Positions 1-6,806 of a stretch of 28,332 bases of DNA are shown one piece after another. Below the pieces are notes generated by a model. It was not told the origin of the DNA. It worked only from the letters and a program-made list of their open reading frames with translations, and did no database searches. The position numbers were made by a program, and so were the translations under genes. Origin of the DNA: a virus. Numbering within the stretch: the stretch's first letter is position 1; every line of letters begins with the position of its first letter. The stretch is from positions 1-28,332 of the IMG/VR virus record IMGVR_UViG_3300036832_000230; one strand, 5' to 3'.

Positions 1-1
1 G

Positions 2-457
2 AGCGTCGGCAAGGGCCTCGACCATTGGTGCAAACTGCTGCGAACGAAGAAGGCAGAGCGCGGCTTCGACTATCGTTGCCACCTCCTGCCGCACGACATC
101 GAGCATCGAGAAATTTCTTCGGCCAGATCGCGCCGCCAAACCCTGGAGGACCTGATCCCGCACGATGAGCCGATCATCACCGTGCCGCGCATCTCATCGA
201 AGGAAGACAGCATCAACGCAGCCCGCTCGATGCTCGGCTCGTCTTGGTTCGACGCGGTTAAATGCAAGACCGGCTTGGCGATGCTGCGCGGCTACCACAA
301 GTCGGCGATGGGTCAGCCGGTGCACGGCCCTGGGCCGCACTCACATGGGGCCGACGCCTACCAGACTGCAGCCGTCGGCTTTCATCTGGTGACCGGCCTC
401 AGCGCCTCGCTATTGAGACGCGGCGCCATGCGGCGCCGCATCCGAGGCGTGATCTAA
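2..457 (+). CDS. terL: Terminase large subunit, C-terminal nuclease part (5' partial)
   Basis: Phage DNA-packaging motor subunit, of which only the last 151 residues are in the window; the frame is open from the left edge. The visible part fits the RNase H-like nuclease domain that cuts the concatemer during packaging. Family-like blocks are LPHDIEHREISS, SRRQTLEDLIP, a WFD followed by a GL..LRGYH stretch, and SHGADAYQTAAVGF near the C-terminus. The ATPase domain lies outside the window. The stop TAA shares bases with the stop of the minus-strand gene that follows, so the two genes converge with a four-base overlap. The family call rests on motif recognition, not on a search. Confidence 0.85.
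   Translation, partial: SVGKGLDHWCKLLRTKKAERGFDYRCHLLPHDIEHREISSARSRRQTLEDLIPHDEPIITVPRISSKEDSINAARSMLGSSWFDAVKCKTGLAMLRGYHKSAMGQPVHGPGPHSHGADAYQTAAVGFHLVTGLSASLLRRGAMRRRIRGVI
420..439. other. GC-rich hairpin at the terminase/PEP-CTERM junction
   Basis: GCGGCGCC (420-427) and GGCGCCGC (432-439) form a perfect 8-bp stem with loop ATGC. It lies just beyond the PEP-CTERM stop in that gene's direction of transcription. No T-run follows on either strand, so it could slow polymerase but is not a standard intrinsic terminator. It is also part of the terminase coding sequence. Confidence 0.3.
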
Positions 458-1164
458 AGAGCGAAACGCTGGCCGCGCTTCCGCATGCCGAGGAAGCTCA
501 AGGACGCCATGCCGATCAAGAGCATCGCCCAGGTCGATGGCTCCGGCACCCCACTCTCCATTGCCTGATTAAATCCAGTCACGCTGGCGCCGCCCCTCAA
601 CGCCAACGACGCCATCTCGGTCATCGAGAAGGGACCGCTCGCATCGAAGGCCGTGATCCGCGATCCGCTGAAGCTATCTGGATCGGTGACCGGCACGCCG
701 CTGACGCTCTCCAGGAGCGAGCCGGGCGTGTTGAGCGGATTTGCTCCCTGCGTGTTCGCCGTGTCGGCGAAGAACGACAATGTCGAAGTCCCTGAGCCGA
801 TCGCCGAATTGAAGGTGAGCGAACCGCTCGATCGGATGAAAGTGACCGGCGCGGCGAAGTCCGTATCACTGGCCAGGAGCGAGACGGTGATCGGCACGGC
901 GCGCGTGTTCTCGATATTGCTCGACGAGAGTTGCAGCTCGTTGGGATGCAGCGACGATTGCGCCAGGGTGAGCTGAACGAACGCGCCGCCAACCGTCTGA
1001 TCGATGGTGAGAAGGTTCTTCACGCCGCCTGAGACATCGCAACTCAATTCCCCATCGAAACAGGTGAAGGTCGAGCCGCCGGAGCTGATCGAGAGCTGCA
1101 GCGTGGCGTGCGCGGGCGCTGCAGCAAGCATGAGCGCAGCGAGAGAAACGAGAAGCTTGTTCAT
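454..1164 (-). CDS. Secreted PEP-CTERM sorting-signal protein (phage cargo gene)
   Basis: A 236-residue exported protein. It starts with a signal peptide (MNKLLVSLAALMLAAAPAHA, cleavage likely after AHA) and ends with a full PEP-CTERM tripartite signal: VPEPSTWAML, a hydrophobic helix of about 14 residues, and the basic tail MRKRGQRF. In bacteria with exosortase such proteins are exported, cut at the PEP motif and anchored or released at the cell surface, often with exopolysaccharide. The body is Ser/Thr/Gly-rich beta-type sequence with two cysteines (CFDGELSC). It is the only minus-strand gene on the left side and sits between terminase and portal, normally adjacent late genes. This is what a moron (independent cargo gene) looks like. 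I saw no exosortase here, so it must rely on the host's. Confidence 0.85.
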   Translation of the reverse strand: MNKLLVSLAALMLAAAPAHATLQLSISSGGSTFTCFDGELSCDVSGGVKNLLTIDQTVGGAFVQLTLAQSSLHPNELQLSSSNIENTRAVPITVSLLASDTDFAAPVTFIRSSGSLTFNSAIGSGTSTLSFFADTANTQGANPLNTPGSLLESVSGVPVTDPDSFSGSRITAFDASGPFSMTEMASLALRGGASVTGFNQAMESGVPEPSTWAMLLIGMASLSFLGMRKRGQRFAL

Positions 1165-1422
1165 TTGGATGGGACCCCTGGTGACGACAATCCGCCCCCC
1201 TTAATAGCGAGGCTATCCCGGTTTTGCGACGATGTCATGTTGGCGTCTTTTTCCCACCATTTCGGCTTGAGCCAATATGCGCCCTTCGATCGATCGCTCC
1301 TCAGCCACGCGATCATCGGAGGCATGACAGGACCAATGAAATCAGGGTAAGGTCTGCCCGCATTGGTCTGCTCTGAGGGACCGGCTGACCGCCGGTTGGT
1401 TCTCCTCGGAGCTGGATGCAAC
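1165..1422. other. Divergent intergenic region between PEP-CTERM gene and portal
   Basis: About 258 bases without a convincing gene, between the minus-strand PEP-CTERM start and the plus-strand portal start. It should hold the PEP-CTERM promoter and possibly one for the structural genes. I looked for -35/-10 pairs on both strands and found none with good spacing; TATTAA (minus, about 1202-1207) is a possible -10 without a good -35. A CGATCGATCG palindrome lies near 1288-1297. Confidence 0.4.
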
Positions 1423-3738
1423 GTGGCCATCGAACGCCTCTTCACCTTCAAGGACGGCGATACCGCCAGCGGCGCCCCATCATCCTACGATCCCGGCGAT
1501 CCCGCTTCCTACCAGCAATTCATCCACGCGATGATCAGCGATGCGAACGACTACGAGAATGACGTTCTCGCAGCCAAGCGCGATGAAGCGCAAAAATATT
1601 ACTACGGCATGCTGCCGTCGCTGAACGGCTCAAACTCGCCCAGCGACACGCTGATCGTCGAAGACCCCAACGCGACTTATGAGGACATCCTCGGCCCCAG
1701 CGAAGGCCCGACGCGCAGCTCGTTCGTCTCCACCGACGTGCGCGACGCCATCCTCACCATGCTGCCGAGCTTGGTCAGAATGTTCGCAGCGAGCGAGAAC
1801 GTCGTCTGCCTTGTGCCGCGCACCGAGGCAGACGAGGCGATGGCCGAGCAGGCGACGACCTACGTCAACTATTGTTTCTGGCAAGACAATGCTGGCTTCC
1901 TGACGCTGTACGGCGCCTTCAAAGATGCGCTCACCGTCAAGACCGGCTTCGTCAAATGGTGGACCGACACGACCCGCCAGACCAAGCAGAAGCAATTCCA
2001 AAACATCAGCCAGGAGCAGCTCCAGATGCTGCTCGGCGAGGACCACAACGCCAAGGTCGTTCCCGGCTCGCTGAAGTCCAACCCAGACAATCCAGGCTTC
2101 CTCGATGTCCTGATCCAGAGCATCGAGTCGAAACCGATCACCCATGTCGAAGGCGTGCCGCCGGAAGAGATGCGGCTCGATCGTTACGCGCGCCGCTTCA
2201 ATCAATCGCGCATCGTCGGCCATGAGCGCATCGTCACCCTCGATGAATTGACCGCGATGGGCTACGAGCGCGACCTCGCCGCCAACTTCCTGCAAAGCTC
2301 CGACGTGCAGAACTTCACCATGGAGGCGATGATCAGGAACCGTGGTCGCGGCATGGCGACCCGCGTCGGCGACGGCGTCCTTTATGGCGAGTTCTACATC
2401 AAGGCCGACGCCGACGGCGATGGCGTAAGTGAGCTGCGCTACATCTGCACCATGGGCGAGAACCATGCGATCGTCCGCGACCAACCGGCCAATCGGATCA
2501 AGTTCGCCCTCTTCAGTTGCGATCCGATCGGCCACACGATCGTCGGCGACTCGATCGCCGATCTGACGATCGACATCCAACGCATCAAGACCAACATGAC
2601 GCGCGGCGTTCTCGACAGCTTGGCCGAGTCGATCAACCCGAAGACCGTCGTCAATGAACTGGTCACCAATCTCGACGACGCCTTGAACGATGATTTGGGC
2701 GCGGTGATCAGAACCAGGGGCGATCCAGGCAACGCGGTGCAGTTCGCCACGACGCCGTTCGTCGGCCAGCAAGCTTTGCCGATCCTGGAATACCTCGATG
2801 CGGTGCAGTCGAAACGCACCGGCCTCAGTGATGCTGCGAAAGGGTTGGACCCGAAGGCGCTGCAAAGCTCGACCATGATCGGCGTCGAGGCGGTGATCAA
2901 CGGCGCGCAGGAAAGAACCGAACTGGTGGCGCGCGTGTTGGCGGAAACCGGCTATCGCGATTTGTTTCATGGCCTGTTCAACGAAATCGTCGAGAACGAG
3001 AACCAGCAACGCACGCTCAAGATCAACGGCAAATGGCAGACCTACAACACATCGATGTTCGACGCTGACATGTCGGTCGAGGTCAACCCGACATTGGGCA
3101 AGGGCAGCGACACGGTGAGGATGATGACGCTGCAGCAGATCAAGCAGGATCAGGCGCAGGTCTACCAGACGTTCGGGCCGTCCAACCCGGTCGTCGGCAT
3201 TCCAGAGATGATGAACACGATCAGCGATATGCTGGCGATCGCCAACATTAAGAATGTCAGCCGGTACTTCAAGACGCCAAGCCCGCAGGTTCTGCAGGCG
3301 ATGGCCTCCGCGCCGCATGAGCCTGACGCGATGACGATCGCCGCCAAGGCGAATTACGAGCGCGTCAAGATGCAGACCGCGCAGGCGATGGGCGAGCAGC
3401 AGTTCAACATCCAGAAGCAGGCCCAGGACGAGGCCTTCAGAAGGGACCGCCTCGCCCAGGAGCATGCCTATCAGGCCGATCAGATCAGGGTGCAGGAAGC
3501 CAAGATCGCGCTCGACCATCAGGTCGACATGGCGCAGATCGCCGCCGACATGGCGCAGGCCTCTGTGGCGCAGCCCGGCGAGCAGAAGCCGCCGCCGCCT
3601 CCTCAGGCCCCACAGATGCCGAGCGCGCCCCAAGGCCAGCCAGGAGCGCCCCCTGGCCCGCCTGGGCCGCCCCCACCTGGAGCAGGACCAGGACCGCCAG
3701 GGCCGATGGCCTTGCCTCCCAAGCCAGCCGGGCAGTAG
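1423..3738 (+). CDS. Portal protein (P22-type)
   Basis: The dodecameric ring at the capsid vertex through which DNA enters and leaves. From the GTG at 1423 it is 771 residues, close to the 725 of P22 gp1. Family-like blocks are FVSTDVRDAILTMLPSLVRMF (about residues 100-120), YVNYCFWQDN and FKDALTVKTGFVKWW. A long charged helical region rich in Q, A and D (about 640-715) matches the C-terminal barrel of P22-type portals. The last 50 residues are almost only Pro, Gly, Gln and Ala, an extra tail. I chose GTG 1423 because GGAG lies upstream at 1408-1411 and the product starts MAIERLFTF; an in-frame TTG at 1363 would add 20 residues without a clear ribosome binding site. A strong terminator follows directly. 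Confidence 0.88.
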   Translation: MAIERLFTFKDGDTASGAPSSYDPGDPASYQQFIHAMISDANDYENDVLAAKRDEAQKYYYGMLPSLNGSNSPSDTLIVEDPNATYEDILGPSEGPTRSSFVSTDVRDAILTMLPSLVRMFAASENVVCLVPRTEADEAMAEQATTYVNYCFWQDNAGFLTLYGAFKDALTVKTGFVKWWTDTTRQTKQKQFQNISQEQLQMLLGEDHNAKVVPGSLKSNPDNPGFLDVLIQSIESKPITHVEGVPPEEMRLDRYARRFNQSRIVGHERIVTLDELTAMGYERDLAANFLQSSDVQNFTMEAMIRNRGRGMATRVGDGVLYGEFYIKADADGDGVSELRYICTMGENHAIVRDQPANRIKFALFSCDPIGHTIVGDSIADLTIDIQRIKTNMTRGVLDSLAESINPKTVVNELVTNLDDALNDDLGAVIRTRGDPGNAVQFATTPFVGQQALPILEYLDAVQSKRTGLSDAAKGLDPKALQSSTMIGVEAVINGAQERTELVARVLAETGYRDLFHGLFNEIVENENQQRTLKINGKWQTYNTSMFDADMSVEVNPTLGKGSDTVRMMTLQQIKQDQAQVYQTFGPSNPVVGIPEMMNTISDMLAIANIKNVSRYFKTPSPQVLQAMASAPHEPDAMTIAAKANYERVKMQTAQAMGEQQFNIQKQAQDEAFRRDRLAQEHAYQADQIRVQEAKIALDHQVDMAQIAADMAQASVAQPGEQKPPPPPQAPQMPSAPQGQPGAPPGPPGPPPPGAGPGPPGPMALPPKPAGQ

Positions 3739-3764
3739 GCTCTCCACCTCCTTTGGGATCACTC

Positions 3765-3791
3765 GGCCGCCTTCGGGCGGCCTTTTCTTTT
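3765..3791 (+). terminator. Intrinsic terminator after the portal gene
   Basis: GGCCGCC (3765-3771), loop TTCG, GGCGGCC (3776-3782), then TTTTCTTTT. A perfect 7-bp GC stem with a UUCG tetraloop and a T-rich tail, 26 bases past the portal stop. It should end or attenuate transcription before the scaffold and capsid genes, so these may have their own promoter or rely on antitermination. Confidence 0.85.
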
Positions 3792-3809
3792 GCCGCAAAT
3801 CGAAGTATT

Positions 3810-3863
3810 CATGGAAGCAACCAAAGAAGATGTCATCGGGATATCTTCATGGTTGCCGCCATG
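3810..3863. repeat. 54-base imperfect dyad between terminator and next gene
   Basis: Arms read CATGG-AA-GCAACC-AAA-GAAGAT and ATCTTC-AT-GGTTGC-CG-CCATG, an 11-base loop between them. Seventeen positions pair in three blocks (5, 6, 6) separated by short symmetric or near-symmetric mismatches. It fills almost all the gap between the portal terminator and the start codon at 3874. It could be an operator for a dimeric regulator or an RNA hairpin in the leader of the scaffold/capsid transcript. Confidence 0.55.
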
Positions 3864-3873
3864 AACTTGAGAC

Positions 3874-4155
3874 ATGTCGGCGCTGGGCAGTACGGACAAC
3901 GTCGAGAGCTTAAGCCAGCGTCGGGAACTCTCTGACGCCGCCCAGGTCTTGCTCGCCGACAAAGCCTTCAGCCACGCCCTGCTTGAATTGCGCAAACGCT
4001 GGTTCGGCGAGCTGATGCTGCTGCCGCACGCCAGCCCGAAGCAGGATGAATTGACCGCCCGCATCCGCGCGCTTGAAGCCTTCGGGACGGAACTCGCCGC
4101 GCTGGCGGAAAGCTACCGCAACGATCTGAAGATGAAGGCCCGCCATGCCTCCTGA
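3874..4155 (+). CDS. Small alpha-helical protein between portal and scaffold
   Basis: A 93-residue protein, mostly charged helix, with ALLELRKRWFGELMLL and later ELTARIRALEAF. I do not recognise a named domain. The start is an ATG directly after the large dyad. Its last 11 bases overlap the scaffold start at 4145, so the two are translationally coupled. Small helical genes are usual between portal and scaffold in phages with SU10-type capsids, so an assembly role is plausible but not shown. Confidence 0.65.
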   Translation: MSALGSTDNVESLSQRRELSDAAQVLLADKAFSHALLELRKRWFGELMLLPHASPKQDELTARIRALEAFGTELAALAESYRNDLKMKARHAS

Positions 4156-5266
4156 TGGCGAGAGCGGCCTGGACGAGGTCCGCGACGCCTTTGCCCAGGA
4201 AATCCCTGGCGCAACTCGGCAACGCGACCAGAGCGGGCGCTTCGTCTCGACGGCCAAGGCAGAGCCGATCTTCCAAGAGCGATCGGTCGAAGGCGACGAT
4301 CGCGGCGACACCTCGGACGGCGGGGCTGATCCCCGCTTTCTGGAGCAGGAGAGGAGAGTTGCAGATGGCCGGTCTGAAGAAGGGAGCGCCCCTCCAAAGA
4401 GGGTTCCCGCCGCCGACGGCGAGTCCGAAGCCGAACCCGATCTCCCAGAGCGGATTGGCGAGGAGCCAGATGCCGATCCCGATGCCGACAAAAAGCCCGG
4501 CGAAGAAGAAGACGCCTCCCCCCGGTACAAGGTTCAGGTAGACGGCCAGGAGCTGGAGGTCAGCCTCAACGAGGCCCTCCGAGGCTACGTCAGGGAAGAG
4601 ACTTTCAACCATCGCATGAACCGCATGGTTGAGATCGCCAAACAGGTCGACGCGCGCGCCGCCGAGGCGCAGGCCGCCCGCGACGGCTACATCCAGCTCT
4701 GCCACAACCAGGAGCAGGAGTTCGCCGCGCTGATCCCGCCGGAGCCAAACTGGGACCAACTGTTCGCAACCAACCCGCAGGGCGCGCATCAGCTCCAGAA
4801 GAACTACCAACACGTCTACGGCACCATCAACACCATCCGGCAACGACGCGCCCAGGCGCAGCAGGAGGCGATGAACGATCACGCCCAGCGCACCGCTGGC
4901 TATGCGCGGGCCGAGTTCGACAAGTTCAAGGCCAAGAACAAGCTCACCGATCAGCAATCGGTCGACAAGGCGCTGCAGTACATGCGCGCGACGGCGCTGG
5001 AGCTGGGCTTCAACGACGACGAGATCGGCACGACCTACGACGAGCGCATGCTGACCGCCCTGCATTGGGCGGCCAAGTTCCGCAACATGATGAGGAACAA
5101 GCCCCTGCCGGTGCAGCCAGACAAGGGCGTGGCGCTCGCTCCAGGCTCGGCGCAACGCATCGGCAACGGCGCCGCGCGCGGCATGAACGACGCCCAGAGA
5201 CGGCTCGCAGCCACCGGACGTGTGGACGACGCCGCCCTGGTGATGGCCCAGCTCATCCGCAGGTGA
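4145..5266 (+). CDS. Scaffolding protein (probable)
   Basis: Likely internal scaffold for procapsid assembly, 373 residues, directly upstream of the major capsid gene. The N-terminal 120 residues are strongly acidic and disordered (Glu, Asp, Pro, Gly). Next comes YKVQVDGQELEVSLNEALRGY, a motif I associate with this scaffold-like family, then a helical, Gln/Ala-rich region, and a C-terminal part with AATGRVDDAALVMAQLIRR. The acidic start, helical core, position and size fit a P22 gp8-like role. No protease motif is visible. Function is by position and composition. Confidence 0.7.
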   Translation: MPPDGESGLDEVRDAFAQEIPGATRQRDQSGRFVSTAKAEPIFQERSVEGDDRGDTSDGGADPRFLEQERRVADGRSEEGSAPPKRVPAADGESEAEPDLPERIGEEPDADPDADKKPGEEEDASPRYKVQVDGQELEVSLNEALRGYVREETFNHRMNRMVEIAKQVDARAAEAQAARDGYIQLCHNQEQEFAALIPPEPNWDQLFATNPQGAHQLQKNYQHVYGTINTIRQRRAQAQQEAMNDHAQRTAGYARAEFDKFKAKNKLTDQQSVDKALQYMRATALELGFNDDEIGTTYDERMLTALHWAAKFRNMMRNKPLPVQPDKGVALAPGSAQRIGNGAARGMNDAQRRLAATGRVDDAALVMAQLIRR

Positions 5267-5401
5267 GCCAATAAATCCGGGTCAACCGGAGCTTTACTGT
5301 CTGGCATAGCCAGAGACCCCATAGTCTAGCCGTTCGGGCTAGAGACTAGTCCAGCCTATTCGCTGGAGACAATCTCTCTTTGCCCGAAAGGATCAACTCC
5401 A
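5267..5401 (+). promoter_or_regulatory. Structured leader of the capsid gene: four tandem hairpins
   Basis: Four short stem-loops follow one another: TCCGG/CCGGA (5276-5290, loop GTCAA), TCTGGC/GCCAGA (5300-5314, loop ATA), TCTAGCC/GGCTAGA (5325-5343, loop GTTCG) and TCCAGC/GCTGGA (5350-5367, loop CTATTC). None has a T-run behind it, so they are not ordinary terminators. After them comes AAAGGA (5387-5392), nine bases before the capsid GTG. They may protect or process the capsid mRNA or control its translation. Confidence 0.65.
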
Positions 5402-6391
5402 GTGGCCAACACTACCAAAGTATCAGCCGCGTTTACTACGTATAACGCGACCGCAAACCGAGAAGACCTCAGCAACGCCATCTACAACATCGACCCATTT
5501 GACACTCCTGTTATGTCAAGTGCAAGAAGGCGTAATGTAAAGAACCGTATCTTCGACTGGCAGACCGAGTTCTTGCCTCTGGTTAACCTTGGCAATGCTC
5601 AGGTTGAAGGCTTCCAGCTCAATAATGCCCAGTCTACCCCGACCATCCGCCGCAACAATACTACTCAGATCAGTGAGCGCGACGCCACCGTGTCGGGTTC
5701 GCAGGAGGAGGCCGACGCGGCGGGCAAGGGTTCGGAGATGAGCCATCAGATGGCTCTCGCCGCCAAGGTCCTCAAAAGCGACATGGAGTCGATCCTGTGC
5801 AGCCGCCAAGCCCGCAATGACGGCAACGACACGGGACCGGCGGCGCGCACGACCGAAGCCATCGGACACTGGCTCGGCCGAGCGGTCGACAAGAACTCGA
5901 CCGTCGCCGCCGCGATCGCGCCCGGCACGGTAGTCACTGGCCTGCCGGTGGCGTCGACCGATCCGTTCCCGGTTCCATCAACGCCGGTCACGATTACTGA
6001 GGCTATGCTCGGTGACGCGATGCAACAAAGCTATGTCAACGGCGGATCACCGTCTATGTGGATAGTTCCGCCAGGGCCTAAGCGTACAATCAGCTCGTTT
6101 GTCGGCCGCTCGACTACACAAGTCTTGGTGGGCAAGACTGAAGTGGTTTCGACGATCGATGTGATCGCGACCGATTTCGGTAGAGTGAAGGTTGCGCCAA
6201 GCCGCTGGCTTCCGGTGGATGTCGGCTACTTGCTCGACCCAGACTATCTCGCCGTCGCCTTCTTCCGCGCCTTTAGGCAATTCTTGATGGCGCGGGTTGG
6301 CGACGCTGAGACGAGGATGATCGTCACTGAGTGGGGCGTGGAAATGAGAAATCCACTGGCCCACATCATGTTCAACGGCATCAAGAAGTGA
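5402..6391 (+). CDS. Major capsid protein (SU10 / DUF5309 type)
   Basis: Main shell protein, 329 residues, the usual size for this family. Characteristic blocks are the start (AAFTTYNATANREDLSNAIYNIDPFDTPVMSS would be the typical opening; key parts are NREDLSNAIYNIDPFDTP), then WQTEFLPLVN, EGFQLN, ISERDATVSGSQEEADAAG, MWIVPPGPKRTISSF and a C-terminal GVEMRNPLAHIMFNGI. The start is GTG, with AAAGGA nine bases upstream. The stop overlaps the next gene's GTG by four bases. The first third and a patch near 6000-6150 use more T- and A-ending codons than the GC-rich middle and the neighbours, giving a patchwork look. Confidence 0.9.
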   Translation: MANTTKVSAAFTTYNATANREDLSNAIYNIDPFDTPVMSSARRRNVKNRIFDWQTEFLPLVNLGNAQVEGFQLNNAQSTPTIRRNNTTQISERDATVSGSQEEADAAGKGSEMSHQMALAAKVLKSDMESILCSRQARNDGNDTGPAARTTEAIGHWLGRAVDKNSTVAAAIAPGTVVTGLPVASTDPFPVPSTPVTITEAMLGDAMQQSYVNGGSPSMWIVPPGPKRTISSFVGRSTTQVLVGKTEVVSTIDVIATDFGRVKVAPSRWLPVDVGYLLDPDYLAVAFFRAFRQFLMARVGDAETRMIVTEWGVEMRNPLAHIMFNGIKK

Positions 6392-6510
6392 GCGACGCCC
6401 CCGCGCTGACGCGCGACACGATCGTCGAGCTGGCCGAGATCAGGCTGATCCTGGCGCGGCTGGAAAAGCTGATGGTCAAGATCGCCCTGAGCCTGGGGAT
6501 CGCACAGTGA
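6388..6510 (+). CDS. 40-residue helical protein after the capsid gene
   Basis: Starts at a GTG that overlaps the capsid stop (GTGA) and ends in a TGA that overlaps the next gene's GTG in the same way. The product is one amphipathic helix, with TIVELAEIRLILARLEKLMV as its core. It has no recognisable domain. The two four-base overlaps are the best evidence that it is translated; the reading frame alone is too short to prove it. Confidence 0.5.
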   Translation: MSDAPALTRDTIVELAEIRLILARLEKLMVKIALSLGIAQ

Positions 6511-6806
6511 CCGAACACCGCTGGACCTATCGCGATAGCGATGGCGTCCGGCGGACGCTCATCACCGACGACGATCGGCCTGACCGGCCGGTCGTCAAGA
6601 CCGAGCAGGTCCTCGACGAGGTCCTGGCCTCGGTCGAGCGCGATCGGGAGATCATGTCGAACAGCGGCGTCAACAAGCTCCTCGCCCGCATCCCGATCGA
6701 GGTCTACGAGCGTAGCGTCCATGAAGGCTGGGACGAGGGCGACTGGAAACGCTACCTCAATAGCTCCGAGGCCGCGCCGTTCAGAATATGGCGGGGGACG
6801 GTCTAG
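6507..6806 (+). CDS. Conserved small phage protein downstream of capsid
   Basis: A 99-residue acidic protein from GTG 6507, coupled to the gene before it by a GTGA overlap. It has VVKTEQVLDEVLASVERDRE, then IPIEVYERSVHEGWDEGDWKR and a tail ending FRIWRGTV. I recall similar proteins next to SU10-type capsid genes in alphaproteobacterial prophages, but no function. A minor head role is possible from position alone. Confidence 0.7.
   Translation: MTEHRWTYRDSDGVRRTLITDDDRPDRPVVKTEQVLDEVLASVERDREIMSNSGVNKLLARIPIEVYERSVHEGWDEGDWKRYLNSSEAAPFRIWRGTV

Larger units (their letters stand above)
404..1213. repeat. 11-bp inverted repeat bracketing the PEP-CTERM gene
   Basis: GCCTCGCTATT at 404-414 is matched exactly in reverse complement by AATAGCGAGGC at 1203-1213. 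One copy is inside the end of terminase, the other just upstream of the PEP-CTERM start, so they bracket that gene. The match could be an insertion footprint or chance; a match of this length between two windows of a few hundred bases is expected in only a few percent of cases. No transposase is present. Confidence 0.35.

Noticed and set aside
1630-3798. A 722-residue open frame on the minus strand across the portal gene
   Set aside because: It mirrors the portal codons in a GC-rich genome, is full of His/Arg/Leu without domain pattern, and runs through the terminator.
3968-5155. A 395-residue minus-strand frame over the scaffold gene
   Set aside because: Shadow of the scaffold gene; no ribosome site and no domain, while the plus strand has a coherent late-gene order.
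5267-5401. tRNA or terminator in the capsid leader
   Set aside because: The four hairpins do not form a cloverleaf and none is followed by a T-run.
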